Below, piece after piece: positions 32,190 through 41,580 of a DNA stretch of 64,000 nt; the first letter of the stretch is position 1, and every line of letters starts with the position of its first letter. The notes below the pieces were generated by a model. That model searched no databases. It was not told the DNA's origin and was given only the letters and a program-made list of their open reading frames with translations. Position numbers and translations under genes: made by a program. This stretch comes from Anaerolineales bacterium (GTDB taxonomy: Bacteria; Chloroflexota; Anaerolineae; Anaerolineales; UBA11579), in the NCBI GenBank assembly GCA_019637675.1, contig JAHBVE010000002.1, positions 544,156 to 608,155 on the forward strand. Direction: 5' to 3'.

Positions 32190-33404
32190 CTACAAGTTCA
32201 GCAGGCCGGCGCGGCGCTCACGCGCGGCGGCGCGCTTGGCCAGCACTTCGCGATACAGCTCGTCGTAGCCCTTGAAGGTGCGCTCCAGCGTGTGCTGCTC
32301 GGCGATCTCACGCGCCCGGCGGCCAAAGGAGCTGGCATCCGGATTGTTGAGCAGCTTGGCGATGGCGGCGCCCATGCCGCGCTCGTCGCCCGAGCGCACC
32401 AGGTAGCCGCTCTTGCCATGTTCCACCATTTCGGAGACCGAGGTGGCGTCTACCGCCACCACGGGCAGGCCGCTGGCGATCGCTTCGAGCAACACCAGGC
32501 TTTGCACTTCCATCTCGCTGGCGGTGACGAACAGGGTCGCCATGCGGAACACCTTGGGCAGGTCCGTCTTGGAGTCAACAAAGCCGGGGAAATGGCTGCG
32601 CTCGGCGATGCCCAGCTCTTTGCAAAGCTCGATCAGGTCTTCGCGCTCGACCCCGTCGCCGGCCAGCAGCAAATGCGCATCGTTCTTGCGCATGGCGCGG
32701 GCCGCGGCGCGCACCACGGCCGGCACGTTCTTGTCAGAATCCAGACGGCCGGCGTGCAGGATGATGGGCACGTCCGCCGGGATGCCGAATTTCTGGCGCA
32801 GGGCCAGCTCTTCCTCGCGCGGCAGGGGTTCGTCGGTGAAGCGGCTCAGATCAGCCCCGTTGCTGACCACGCGCACGTCCACCTTGGTCTCCTCATGGAT
32901 CTCGCGGGCGGCGCGCAGCGAAGGCGCGACCACCAGATCACAGCGGCGGATGACGCCACGCGCATACGCCCACGAGATGGATTCGACCGTGCGGGCCACG
33001 GCCGGCATATCCGGCAAATAGGCGTTGATCAGCCAGGGCATGGCGTGGGCGGTGAGCAGCACCGGGATACGCAGGGCGCGCGCCGCAGCAATGCCGGCCA
33101 GGCCGGCGTTGGTGGGGTCATGCAAATGGACAATATCAGCCTGGAAATCTTGCAGGGCGGTCTTCATCTCGCCTGCCCCCCATACCGTCAGCCGCTGGCC
33201 GACGCGCAGCGGGTTGCGCCATGAGGTGAGGCGCACAAGATGGATGCCGTGAGTGACGGTGGTGTAGGGCTCTTTTTGGTCAGATGCGCTAATTACCATG
33301 ACCTGATGCCCCAAGCCATGCGCCCCACGCGCCAGACGCTCCACCATAAAGGATTGCCCGCTGACCATGGGGGGGTATGACTGGCAAATATGCGCAATCT
33401 TCAT
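32190..33404 (-). CDS. Glycosyltransferase family 4
   Basis: 404 residues. Retaining GT-B enzyme. The start MKIAHICQSYPPMVSGQSFM is the usual GT4 opening with the phosphate-binding loop. DIVHLHDPTNAGL, LLTAHAMPW, VAPSLRAAREIHE and VVSNGADLSRF follow. The donor-binding part has LHAGRLDSDKNVPAVVRA and FVTASEMEVQSLVLLEAIASG. It resembles glycolipid mannosyl- or glucosyltransferases. ATG at 33402-33404 is 10 bases after the ybaK stop, so it is third in a uvrB-ybaK-GT operon. Acceptor unknown. Confidence 0.92.
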   Translation of the reverse strand: MKIAHICQSYPPMVSGQSFMVERLARGAHGLGHQVMVISASDQKEPYTTVTHGIHLVRLTSWRNPLRVGQRLTVWGAGEMKTALQDFQADIVHLHDPTNAGLAGIAAARALRIPVLLTAHAMPWLINAYLPDMPAVARTVESISWAYARGVIRRCDLVVAPSLRAAREIHEETKVDVRVVSNGADLSRFTDEPLPREEELALRQKFGIPADVPIILHAGRLDSDKNVPAVVRAAARAMRKNDAHLLLAGDGVEREDLIELCKELGIAERSHFPGFVDSKTDLPKVFRMATLFVTASEMEVQSLVLLEAIASGLPVVAVDATSVSEMVEHGKSGYLVRSGDERGMGAAIAKLLNNPDASSFGRRAREIAEQHTLERTFKGYDELYREVLAKRAAARERRAGLLNL

Positions 33405-33414
33405 ATGTTTGTCG

Positions 33415-33894
33415 TTAAATGATAGCCGCAATTTCGGCAGTTTTGGCGTGAGTGAGTTCCAGCAGACTATTAGGCGTCAACGAAATGTTGAGCCCGCGCT
33501 GCCCGCCGGAAACATAAATGACTTCGTGTTGTAATGCGCTGCTGTCCACCACTACCTCAAATCCTTTGGCCACCAGAGCCAGCGGCGAAATGCCGCCGGT
33601 TTGCAGGCCGGTCAGCTTCTCGGCCTGGGCCTGCGTGGCCAACTGGAGCTTCTTGCCGCCCAGGGCGCGGCCGAGCGCCTTGAGCTCGATCTGCGCGGCG
33701 GCCGGCACGACGCCCAGCACCGGCTTGCCGCCATCCGGCCGAATGGCGACGATGGTCTTGTACATCTGGGCCGGGTCTACGCCCAGGTGGGCAGCCGCCT
33801 CGAGCCCGCTGAGCTTCTCCGCCGGCAGCTCGTGAGCCTCGAAGGCAACGCCCTTGGCAGCCAGCATACGGGTAACGTTGTTGACCGGCGGCAT
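33415..33894 (-). CDS. ybaK: Cys-tRNA(Pro)/Cys-tRNA(Cys) deacylase, YbaK family
   Basis: 159 residues. Hydrolyses mischarged Cys-tRNA(Pro). Motifs: MPPVNNVTRMLAAKGVAFEA, AQMYKTIVA with the essential lysine, VLGVVPAAAQIELKALGRAL, and GGISPLALVAKGF. Its ATG follows the uvrB stop by one base (GAATAATATG), so translation is probably coupled. Confidence 0.94.
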   Translation of the reverse strand: MPPVNNVTRMLAAKGVAFEAHELPAEKLSGLEAAAHLGVDPAQMYKTIVAIRPDGGKPVLGVVPAAAQIELKALGRALGGKKLQLATQAQAEKLTGLQTGGISPLALVAKGFEVVVDSSALQHEVIYVSGGQRGLNISLTPNSLLELTHAKTAEIAAII

Positions 33895-33895
33895 A

Positions 33896-35944
33896 TTATT
33901 CTTCGCTGCGCCCGGCGATCACGCGGATCTTCTCCCAGGGCTTGAGGTCAACACTTTCCGCCAGCAGGGTGCGCACATCGTAGAGTTGGTCACGCAGCAA
34001 GGCAGCCTGCTCGAACTCCAGGTTCTTGGCGGCCTGGCGCATGCGCGCTTCCAGCTCACTGATGAGGCGCTCCATCTCTTTGCGAGACATTTCTTTATCG
34101 GCGCCGGTCTTGTACTCGCCCTTGGCCTCAGCCATGGATTGGACCTTGATCTGGTCGGTCAGATCGCGCACGGCCTTGATGATGCCCACCGGCTCGATGC
34201 CGTGCTCGGTGTTGTAGGCCTCCTGCTTGGCGCGGCGGCGCTCGGTCTCCTGGATGGCGTAGCGCATCGAATCGGTCATCTTGTCGGCATACATGATGAC
34301 CCGCCCGCGCACATGGCGGGCGGCGCGGCCGATGGTCTGGATCAACGAAGTCTCTGAGCGCAGGAAGCCCTCTTTATCGGCGTCCAGAATGGCGACCAGG
34401 GACACCTCGGGTAGGTCGAGACCTTCACGCAGGAGGTTGATGCCGACTACGACATCGAAGACGCCCAAGCGCAGATCACGCAGGATGCTGATGCGGTCGA
34501 GCGTGTCCACCTCGGAGTGGAGGTAGTGCACCTTGATACCAAGCTCAAGCAGATATTCGCTCAGGTCTTCGGCCATGCGCTTGGTCAGCGTGGTCACCAG
34601 CACGCGCTCCTTTTCGGCGACGCGCTTGTTGATCTCACCGATCAGGTCATCCACCTGGCCAGCGATCGGGCGCACCTCCACCTGCGGATCGATGAGACCC
34701 GTGGGGCGGATGATCTGTTCCACCACTTGCTGGGCACGCTTGAGCTCGTATTCACCGGGCGTGGCCGAGGTGTAGACCACATGACCCAGGCGATCTTCGA
34801 ATTCATTGAAGGTGAGCGGGCGATTGTCGACCGCCGAAGGCAGGCGGAAGCCGTACTCGACCAGGATGTCTTTGCGGGCGCGGTCACCGTTGTACATGCC
34901 GCGCACCTGCGGGATGGTCATGTGCGACTCGTCAATGATCATCAGGAAGTCGGCCGGGAAGTAGTCGATCAGCGTCCAGGGCGGTGTGCCCGGGGCGCGC
35001 TGATCCATATGGCGGGAGTAGTTCTCGATGCCGGTGCAATAGCCCACCTGGCGCAGCATCTCCAGGTCATAGCGGGTGCGCTGCTCCAGGCGCTGCGCTT
35101 CCAGCAGCTTGTCGTGCGATTTCAGGAAGGCCAGGCGCTCCACCAGCTCCTGCTCGATGCCGATGATGGCGGCGGCCAGCTTGTCTTCGTCTGTGATGAA
35201 GTGCTTGGCCGGGTAGATGGCGATGGTCTGCATCTCGCGGCGGATCTCGCCGGTGACGGTATGGATCTCGACCATGCGCTCGACCTCATCCCCGAAGAAG
35301 GTGATGCGGTAGGCCAGCTTGTCCTGGTAAGCCGGCACGACTTCGAGGGTATCGCCGCGCACACGGAAGGCGCCCGGCTCCAGATCCGTATCCTTGCGCT
35401 CATAGTGAATGTCCACCAGGTGGCGCAGCAGGTTGTCACGGCGATAGGGCTTGCCGCTCTCCAGGTTGAGCACGACGCGGCCGTAGGCTTCGGGGTTGCC
35501 CAAGCCATAGATGCACGAGACCGAGGCGACCACGATGGTGTCTGAACGCGACATCAACGATGTGGTGGCGGCCAAGCGCAAACGCTCGATCTCTTCATTG
35601 ATGTCAGTTTCTTTTTCAATGTAGAGGTCACTGCGCGGCACATAGGCCTCAGGCTGGTAGTAGTCGTAGTATGAGGTGAAGAATTCCACCGCATTGTCCG
35701 GGAAGAATTCTCTGAACTCTGCATACAACTGCGCCACAAGGGTCTTGTTGTGGGCCAACACCAGAGTGGGTTTTTGGACGGCCTGGATCATGTTGGCCAT
35801 GGTGTAGGTCTTGCCGGTGCCGGTGGCGCCAAGCAAAACCTGCTGGCGGTGGCCTTGCTTATAGCCGGCCAGCAATTTCTCAATAGCCTCAGGTTGATCA
35901 CCTGTGGGTTTGAAGGGAGCCTGGAGATTAAAGTTTGCGGCCAT
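33896..35944 (-). CDS. uvrB: UvrABC excinuclease subunit B
   Basis: 682 residues. Damage-verifying helicase of excision repair. Walker A GATGTGKT at 39-46, the beta-hairpin region [40 protein letters not shown]-like [26 protein letters not shown] and [12 protein letters not shown]. The C-terminal UVR domain ([20 protein letters not shown]) binds UvrC. ATG at 35942-35944 is chosen because TATAAT ends seven bases upstream and the conserved start follows; the longer open frame is rejected. A LexA-like site overlaps the promoter. Confidence 0.97.
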   Translation of the reverse strand: MAANFNLQAPFKPTGDQPEAIEKLLAGYKQGHRQQVLLGATGTGKTYTMANMIQAVQKPTLVLAHNKTLVAQLYAEFREFFPDNAVEFFTSYYDYYQPEAYVPRSDLYIEKETDINEEIERLRLAATTSLMSRSDTIVVASVSCIYGLGNPEAYGRVVLNLESGKPYRRDNLLRHLVDIHYERKDTDLEPGAFRVRGDTLEVVPAYQDKLAYRITFFGDEVERMVEIHTVTGEIRREMQTIAIYPAKHFITDEDKLAAAIIGIEQELVERLAFLKSHDKLLEAQRLEQRTRYDLEMLRQVGYCTGIENYSRHMDQRAPGTPPWTLIDYFPADFLMIIDESHMTIPQVRGMYNGDRARKDILVEYGFRLPSAVDNRPLTFNEFEDRLGHVVYTSATPGEYELKRAQQVVEQIIRPTGLIDPQVEVRPIAGQVDDLIGEINKRVAEKERVLVTTLTKRMAEDLSEYLLELGIKVHYLHSEVDTLDRISILRDLRLGVFDVVVGINLLREGLDLPEVSLVAILDADKEGFLRSETSLIQTIGRAARHVRGRVIMYADKMTDSMRYAIQETERRRAKQEAYNTEHGIEPVGIIKAVRDLTDQIKVQSMAEAKGEYKTGADKEMSRKEMERLISELEARMRQAAKNLEFEQAALLRDQLYDVRTLLAESVDLKPWEKIRVIAGRSEE

Positions 35945-35951
35945 AAAGACA

Positions 35952-35957
35952 ATTATA
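35952..35957 (-). promoter_or_regulatory. -10 box TATAAT for leaderless uvrB
   Basis: TATAAT on the minus strand, seven bases before the ATG at 35944. Confidence 0.6.
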
Positions 35958-35970
35958 GAACATAAGTTTT
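35957..35970 (-). promoter_or_regulatory. LexA-like operator at uvrB
   Basis: On the plus strand AGAACATAAGTTTT: GAAC-N4-GTTT, one base from the GAAC-N4-GTTC core seen perfectly at dnaE2. It abuts the uvrB -10 box, where a repressor would block transcription. uvrB is a classic SOS gene. Confidence 0.5.
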
Positions 35971-36005
35971 TGAATGAGTAGTTTCTGTGTGAAATTGCAG
36001 GTGAA

Positions 36006-36035
36006 TTGACGAAGCTTCCAAGCCACAGGTATAAT
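36006..36035 (+). promoter_or_regulatory. Sigma-70 promoter of secG
   Basis: TTGACG at 36006-36011 and TATAAT at 36030-36035 with an 18-base spacer. One of the few here with a recognisable -35 element. Confidence 0.75.
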
Positions 36036-36073
36036 CGCCACCGTTCGACCCTATAGGATTGGTGCTTAGACAA

Positions 36074-36298
36074 ATGGAAACACTTCTCGACATAGCAATC
36101 ATCATCACCTCGATCGCCCTGGTGGCCACCATTCTGCTGCAGAGCAAGCAGGCAGGCTTGGGAGGCATTGGCGGCGCTGAGGTGGCGACCACTTTTTCCA
36201 CCCGCCGCGGCCTGGAGAAGACCCTCTTTCGGGCTACCATCGTTCTCAGCCTGGTCTTCTTTTCCCTGGCGATCTATACGGTATACGTTTCAGGCTAA
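36074..36298 (+). CDS. secG: Protein-export membrane protein SecG
   Basis: 74 residues, two membrane helices (about 2-22 and 52-72). The middle loop [17 protein letters not shown] with [12 protein letters not shown] is the SecG signature. Accessory subunit of the SecYEG channel, partner of the unusual SecA at the start of this window. The ATG at 36074 is preferred to an upstream alternative at 36059. Confidence 0.93.
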   Translation: METLLDIAIIITSIALVATILLQSKQAGLGGIGGAEVATTFSTRRGLEKTLFRATIVLSLVFFSLAIYTVYVSG

Positions 36299-36329
36299 TT
36301 CTGGTTTCTGAAGCCGGTTACGCTTCAAA

Positions 36330-38054
36330 ATGAAAAAACTTCGTTGGCAGCTCCTGCTCGTGGTGCTGGCCCTGGTTGCGATTGCCATCCTGCTGTTGGC
36401 GCGGCAACCGCTTCTGCGCAGCCTGACGGCTGAGCCTGGCCAGGGCGGCGTCTACATCGAAGGCCTGGTGGGTACGCTGGGCCGTCTCAACCCGCTGCTG
36501 GATGACGCCAACCCGGCCGACCAGGACATCAACCGCCTGCTGTTCAGCGGCCTGCTGCGCTTTGACGAGCGCGGCAACCCCCAGCCTGACCTGGCGGAGG
36601 CCTGGGGCGTGGTAGTGACCGGCGAGACCTACAACATCACCTTGCGCGAAGGCCTGACCTGGCACGACGGCGCGCCCCTTACTACCGAAGACATCGCCTT
36701 CACGATCGACCTGATGCGCAACCCCGAGCTGCCCATCCCGGCGGATGTGCGCGCTTTGTGGACCTCGGTAGAAGTGGTCGTGCTTGACCCGCGCAACATG
36801 CAGTTGGTGCTGCCCGAGGCGTTTGCTCCCTTTCAGGATTATTTGAGCTTCGGCATACTGCCGCAGCATCTGCTGGGCGCGATGAGCCCAATTGAGCTGC
36901 TCAATGCCCCCTACAACCTGCAGCCGATCGGCTCTGGGCCGTACCGCTTCAGCGAACTGTTGTCCGAGGAAGGCCAGATCACCGGCGTGGCGCTGGAAGC
37001 GTGGGATGGATACTACGCGGGCCGCCCCTTCCTCGATCAGGTCATCTTCAACTACTACGATAATTCCGAAGAGGCTTACGCCGCTTACCAGCGCGGCGAT
37101 GTGATGGGCGTGAGCTACCTGAGCCCGCAAGTGCTGGCCAATGCGCTCAACGACCCCTCACTCAGCATCTATTCCAGCCGCCTGCCGCGCCTGACCTTGA
37201 TGATCATGAACCTGGGCAGCACCGAGGTGCCGTTCTTCAGCGAACTGGAAGTACGCCAGGCAATACTGCAGGGCATCAACCGCCAGCGGATCATTGACCA
37301 ATACCTGGGCGGACAAGCAATGATTGCCAACGGGCCGATATTGCCCGGCACCTGGGCTCACAACGAAAACCTGCCGCGTGTGGAATACAACGTAGAGGCG
37401 GCCACGACCCTGCTGCGTGAGGCCAACTACAGCATCCCAGCCAGCGGCGGCCAGGTGCGCAGCAAGGACGGCATCGACCTGCGCTTCCAACTCGTGCACC
37501 CGGAAACCCCGCAGCACGCCCAGATCGCGGAGAGCATCAAGAATGACCTGGCAGCGCTGGGTATTCAAGTCGATCTGTTGGCGGTGCCGTATGCCGACTT
37601 GATCACAAATTACCTTGAACCGCGCACCTACCAGGCCGCGCTGATCGATCTCAATCTGTCCAATTACCCTGACCCGGATCCCTATCCCTTCTGGCACCAG
37701 GCCGCAGTCTCCGGCGGCCAGAACTATTCGCGCTGGGATGACCGCCGCGCCAGCGAATATCTTGAAGAAGCGCGCGTGACCACCAGCCAGGCCCAGCGAG
37801 CACGCTTGTATCGCAACTTCCAGAACCACTTCATCAGCCAGGCGCCGGCCATCCCCTTGTACTTCCCCGTGTACAGCTATGGCGTGTCTGCGCTGGTGCG
37901 GGGTGTATCCGTTGGGCCGCTGTACCAGACCAGCGACCGCTTTGCCACCCTGCCCGAATGGTTCCTGGTAGCCCGCGGCCAACTCGACGAGCTGGAGCCG
38001 ACCTCACAGCCACAGCAGAGCACGGACACACCGGCGGCTACACCCATTCCGTAA
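36330..38054 (+). CDS. Family-5 extracellular solute-binding protein, membrane-anchored, canonical order
   Basis: 574 residues. A single N-terminal membrane helix (about 6-24) has no lipobox cysteine, so it is a signal anchor rather than a lipoprotein. It has the normal SBP_bac_5 order: LVGTLGRLNPLLDDANPADQ, then TYNITLREGLTWHDGAPLTT with EDIAFTIDLM, IGSGPYRFSELL, AIPLYFPVYSYGVSA near the end. No permease or ATPase genes lie beside it; it is 31 bases after secG. The C-terminus is a Thr/Pro-rich tail. Substrate is probably a peptide or similar. Confidence 0.9.
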   Translation: MKKLRWQLLLVVLALVAIAILLLARQPLLRSLTAEPGQGGVYIEGLVGTLGRLNPLLDDANPADQDINRLLFSGLLRFDERGNPQPDLAEAWGVVVTGETYNITLREGLTWHDGAPLTTEDIAFTIDLMRNPELPIPADVRALWTSVEVVVLDPRNMQLVLPEAFAPFQDYLSFGILPQHLLGAMSPIELLNAPYNLQPIGSGPYRFSELLSEEGQITGVALEAWDGYYAGRPFLDQVIFNYYDNSEEAYAAYQRGDVMGVSYLSPQVLANALNDPSLSIYSSRLPRLTLMIMNLGSTEVPFFSELEVRQAILQGINRQRIIDQYLGGQAMIANGPILPGTWAHNENLPRVEYNVEAATTLLREANYSIPASGGQVRSKDGIDLRFQLVHPETPQHAQIAESIKNDLAALGIQVDLLAVPYADLITNYLEPRTYQAALIDLNLSNYPDPDPYPFWHQAAVSGGQNYSRWDDRRASEYLEEARVTTSQAQRARLYRNFQNHFISQAPAIPLYFPVYSYGVSALVRGVSVGPLYQTSDRFATLPEWFLVARGQLDELEPTSQPQQSTDTPAATPIP

Positions 38055-38066
38055 AACTTCACCAAT

Positions 38067-38095
38067 AAAAAAACGCCCCGACGGGGCGTTTTTTT
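38067..38095. terminator. Bidirectional intrinsic terminator
   Basis: Perfect stem AAAAAAACGCCCCG/CGGGGCGTTTTTTT around one base. It serves the binding-protein gene on + and the lytic transglycosylase gene on -, whose stop codon overlaps it. Confidence 0.9.
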
Positions 38096-40529
38096 ATTCT
38101 GAGGCATATAGGTTGCGGTAGATGTCGTAGATCTCGTAGATGCTGCGCAAATGGTTGCGCGTCTCAGTGAATTGGACGATCTCGACGAACAGGTCAGGGT
38201 CACCCTGGGCTTGGCCGCGCCAGAACACGGCGTTGCCCGGGCCGGCATTGTAGGCCGCCAAGGCTACATAGATGTCGCCGTCAAAGGCGTTGAGTTGGCG
38301 CGCCAGGTACTCCACGCCCAGGCGGATGCTGACATTGGGACGATAGAGGTCTTCTCCGGTGAAGTTGGGCGGCCAGCCGCTATGGGCGGCCATCTCCTGC
38401 CCGGTGGAGGGAATGATCTGCAAGAGGCCTCGCGCCCCGGCCGATGAAGTGACGAAGCCCTCGTACAAGCTCTCCTGGCGCATCATGCTGTAGACGAACA
38501 GCGGGTCAATGCCGCGGCGGGCGCTATCAGCTTCCACCAGGTCCTGATAATACAAGCCGAAGCGGATACGGTTGAAATACACCGGCGCATTCATGGTGCC
38601 GGCATCGGTCATGCCGGCCAGGTTGAGCACCTCACGCGCCGCGAAGACCGCGCTGCGGTACATACCCAATTCCACAAGGTGATTGGCCAGGCGATAGGAG
38701 TTGGCCGCATCCGTGGAAAGGTCTGCCCGCAAGCTCTCGAACTCATTGCGGGCCGCCTGGTAGCGGCCCAGATGCCACAGCTCCGTGCCGCGCACGAAGC
38801 GGGCATCCTGCCAGAGCGGGCCGGGCATGCTCAGATCCGTGTCCATAGGCAAGCCGAAGGTGCTGCGCAGCCAGGCCTCGGCCTGCTGGCGCTCGGTATC
38901 CAAGTCGACCTCGCGATGGAAATCCTGCGGGGGCGTGAACGGATCCAGCCCATCCAGGATGTCACGAGCGCGTTCGCTGTAGTAGCCCGTAGGGTCGATC
39001 GTGATGGTGGTGCGCCAGGTGGTGCGGGCGGCCTCTGCGTCGCCTTGAGCGTTCTGGGACTTGCCCATCCAGAAGTGGCTCTGGGACTGCTGCTCCAGGC
39101 TGAGGGCCGCCTGGTTGGCGCGGGCGAACAGGCTCTGGGCGGCGACATATTCGCTCAGGCGGTAGCGCGAGATACCGGCCATGAACAGCGCATCGTAAGC
39201 GTACTCGGACGCCGGGTATTCGTTGGCGACGCGCGGAAAGATCTCGGCGGCGCGGGTGAGCCGCCCGCCCACTTCGGCCACCATGCCGGCCTGGTACAGC
39301 ACGCGGGCCGCGTTGGGGTGACCAGCGTTGGTGACGAGGAAGCCTTCCAGTGTGGCGATGGCGGCATCGAAGTTATCGAGATAGCGCCATTGGATATCGG
39401 CTTTCTGCAAATAGCCGTCGAGCCAATAGGTGCCCAGGGGGTGCTCGGCAAGCATGGCATCCAGCTCGCGGATAGCGCCTTCGTAGTCACCGGTATTGCG
39501 CAGCGACAGGGCGCGGAAATAGTGGGCGGTATCGGTATGCTCGGCCGGCGCGGTGGCAAGATAACGATCGAACGCGGCGATGGCCACCAGATACAGCTCG
39601 GTGGCGGTGCTGCCGCTGCTGTTGGTGGCGGCGTAGTAGTCCACCAGGCCGCGCTGCAGCTCATCCACGGCCACGCCGGCATTCACCAGCTCCACCAACG
39701 CCGCATAGGAAGAAAAGGCCAGCGGGAATTTTGTGACCGCGTCCTGAAACAAAGCATGCGCCTGGGCATTGTCACCCAGCGCCTGGTAGGCGCGGCCCAT
39801 CAGCAGATCCATCTCAGCTTTCAAATAATCGTTGGCGGTCGTGGTGTATACGTTCTGGTAGACCAGAATGGCAGCCTGGTGGTCGTTGCGGGCGGTATGC
39901 AGCTTGCCGATCTTGACTTGCAGCGCCAGGGTATCGCCCAGACGGGGCGCCAGCATGGCGGCGTTGTAGGCCGCCAGGGCGCCCTCGGTGTCGGCAGCCG
40001 CCAGCAAGGCATCCCCGCGCAGCTCGTACACATATGCATCCAGCACGCCCGGGCGCGCGTCAATGTAGCCCTGGTAGGCCTGGGCGGCGGCGACGTGGTT
40101 GTTCTGCAGCGTATACATCTCCGCCAGGGCGAAGTTGGCTGCGGCGGCTTGCTCCGTGCCGGAGAATTCGCTAATGACCGTGTTGAGCGCCGTGGCGGCT
40201 TCGGCATAACGCCCGATCTTGACATAGGCGCGGCCGATGCCCAGCAGCGCGGGGGCATGCAGATCCGGCTCGTCGCTCTGATAGACGCGTTGATACTCCG
40301 CCAGCGCGCCGTCCCAATCGCCATAGAAGAACAGCAGGTCGGCAGACTGTACGCGGGCGCTATTGGTGGGTGTGGGCGCTGCGGTGGGTTGCGGGGTGGA
40401 CGTTGTGATTTGGGGGGCGCTGATCAGTGTGGACGTAGGCAACGACGGGTCGAGCACGCGCTGCATGTTGCACGCCAGACTGCCCAGGGCCAACGCCAGC
40501 ACAGTGAAGAAAACGGCTCGCCGTGGCAT
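38094..40529 (-). CDS. Lytic transglycosylase (SLT domain) lipoprotein with TPR array
   Basis: 811 residues. Signal peptide with lipobox SLAC (Cys20 counting from MPRRAVFF), a Thr/Pro linker, then some 550 residues of tetratricopeptide-like helices (AEYQRVYQSDEPDLHAPALL...). A C-terminal SLT domain contains the catalytic glutamate in SMMRQESLYEGF and the motifs SAGARGLLQIIPSTGQ and ALAAYNAGPGNAV. The enzyme cleaves peptidoglycan between MurNAc and GlcNAc. The ATG at 40527-40529 has TATAGT six bases upstream. The layout resembles Slt70, with TPR in place of the helical ring. Confidence 0.93.
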   Translation of the reverse strand: MPRRAVFFTVLALALGSLACNMQRVLDPSLPTSTLISAPQITTSTPQPTAAPTPTNSARVQSADLLFFYGDWDGALAEYQRVYQSDEPDLHAPALLGIGRAYVKIGRYAEAATALNTVISEFSGTEQAAAANFALAEMYTLQNNHVAAAQAYQGYIDARPGVLDAYVYELRGDALLAAADTEGALAAYNAAMLAPRLGDTLALQVKIGKLHTARNDHQAAILVYQNVYTTTANDYLKAEMDLLMGRAYQALGDNAQAHALFQDAVTKFPLAFSSYAALVELVNAGVAVDELQRGLVDYYAATNSSGSTATELYLVAIAAFDRYLATAPAEHTDTAHYFRALSLRNTGDYEGAIRELDAMLAEHPLGTYWLDGYLQKADIQWRYLDNFDAAIATLEGFLVTNAGHPNAARVLYQAGMVAEVGGRLTRAAEIFPRVANEYPASEYAYDALFMAGISRYRLSEYVAAQSLFARANQAALSLEQQSQSHFWMGKSQNAQGDAEAARTTWRTTITIDPTGYYSERARDILDGLDPFTPPQDFHREVDLDTERQQAEAWLRSTFGLPMDTDLSMPGPLWQDARFVRGTELWHLGRYQAARNEFESLRADLSTDAANSYRLANHLVELGMYRSAVFAAREVLNLAGMTDAGTMNAPVYFNRIRFGLYYQDLVEADSARRGIDPLFVYSMMRQESLYEGFVTSSAGARGLLQIIPSTGQEMAAHSGWPPNFTGEDLYRPNVSIRLGVEYLARQLNAFDGDIYVALAAYNAGPGNAVFWRGQAQGDPDLFVEIVQFTETRNHLRSIYEIYDIYRNLYASE

Positions 40530-40535
40530 GCAGGG

Positions 40536-40541
40536 ACTATA
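40536..40541 (-). promoter_or_regulatory. -10 box TATAGT for leaderless lytic transglycosylase gene
   Basis: TATAGT on the minus strand, six bases before the ATG at 40529. Confidence 0.55.
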
Positions 40542-40591
40542 CCGTAGAATCATTTTGCCCAAGCCGGCCTCATGCCTGCCTCATTTTTTAG

Positions 40592-40597
40592 TACACT
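40592..40597 (+). promoter_or_regulatory. -10 box TACACT for leaderless radC
   Basis: TACACT ends seven bases before the ATG at 40605; no Shine-Dalgarno sequence lies between. Confidence 0.5.
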
Positions 40598-40604
40598 ACA
40601 TTTT

Positions 40605-41300
40605 ATGGGGGATGAAACCACCTACCGCATCGCTGACATTGCCGTCAATGAACGGCCGCGCGAACGCCTAAAGCAACAGGGCGCGGCTTCGCTGAGCACA
40701 GCCGAGCTGCTGGCCGTATTGCTGCGCACGGGTTTGCAGGGAGAGAACGCCGTGGCGTTGGCGCAACGCCTGCTGCAAGCCTTCGGCGGGCTGCCGGGTT
40801 TGCACCGGGCCGACTTTGCCGAGATGGAAGCCACCCACGGCCTGGGCGAAGCCAAGGCCGCAACGATCAAAGCCGCCATCGAGCTTGGCCGCCGCCTGCA
40901 CACCCAGGACCCGGAACAGCGCATGCGTATCAGCAGCCCGGGGGATGCGGCTGCCTTGGTGCAATACGAGATGAGCGCGTTGGAGCAGGAGCACCTGCGC
41001 ACCATTCTGCTGACGACGCGCAATGAAGTCATCGAGATCGCTGAGATCTATCGCGGCTCGCTCAACAGCGCACCGGTGCGCATTGCGGATGTGTTCAAGC
41101 CGGCCATCCGCAAGAATGCTGCCGCGCTGATCCTGGTGCACAACCACCCCAGCGGAGATCCCACGCCCAGCCCGGACGATGTAGCCCTGACCAAAGCCAT
41201 TCGCGAAGCCGGGCAACTGCTCGGCCTGGAAGTGCTGGACCACATCATCGTGGGCCAGGGGCGCTTTGTTTCGTTGAAAGAGAAACGTCTGGGCCTATAG
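40605..41300 (+). CDS. radC: DNA repair protein RadC (JAMM/MPN+ family)
   Basis: 231 residues. N-terminal helix-hairpin-helix region (IADIAVNERPRERLKQQGAA, TAELLAVLLRTG) and C-terminal JAMM metal site LVHNHPSGDPTPSPDD. The family is widely annotated as DNA repair but its biochemical role is unsettled. Start ATG at 40605 chosen from TACACT seven bases upstream; an upstream ATG at 40572 would include an extra 11 residues of low similarity. Convergent with the acylphosphatase gene, 4 bases apart. Confidence 0.95.
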   Translation: MGDETTYRIADIAVNERPRERLKQQGAASLSTAELLAVLLRTGLQGENAVALAQRLLQAFGGLPGLHRADFAEMEATHGLGEAKAATIKAAIELGRRLHTQDPEQRMRISSPGDAAALVQYEMSALEQEHLRTILLTTRNEVIEIAEIYRGSLNSAPVRIADVFKPAIRKNAAALILVHNHPSGDPTPSPDDVALTKAIREAGQLLGLEVLDHIIVGQGRFVSLKEKRLGL

Positions 41301-41304
41301 CCCA

Positions 41305-41580
41305 CTAGAACTTGATATCAAAGCCAGCAAATTCACCGCTGGCAGGCAACCATTCGATCTGGCAATCCTTCACGTCGGCGGCGGGCGGCCCGCTGCGCAA
41401 GGCGACAGCCAGCTCCTCTAAATGGACGCGGCTACCCTCAGCCAGCACTTCTACATTCCCATTGAGCAGGTTGCGCACCCAGCCGGTCAGCCCCAGGCTG
41501 CGCGCCTGCTGCCATACAAAATAGCGGAAGCCAACGCCTTGCACGCCTCCGCGTACAGTCGCCGTCATACGTTCGTTCAT
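41305..41580 (-). CDS. acyP: Acylphosphatase
   Basis: 91 residues. ATVRGGVQGVGFRYFVWQQA carries the catalytic arginine, and GLTGWVRNLLNGNVEVLAEG the asparagine; both are diagnostic. Hydrolyses carboxyl phosphates such as acetyl phosphate. Its ATG (41578-41580) overlaps the stop of the upstream metallopeptidase gene (ATGA), so the two are coupled. Confidence 0.95.
   Translation of the reverse strand: MNERMTATVRGGVQGVGFRYFVWQQARSLGLTGWVRNLLNGNVEVLAEGSRVHLEELAVALRSGPPAADVKDCQIEWLPASGEFAGFDIKF

Noticed and set aside
38679..40547. Long + strand open frame of 622 codons
   Set aside because: Mirror of the TPR/SLT gene in high-GC DNA; no motifs and no start signals.
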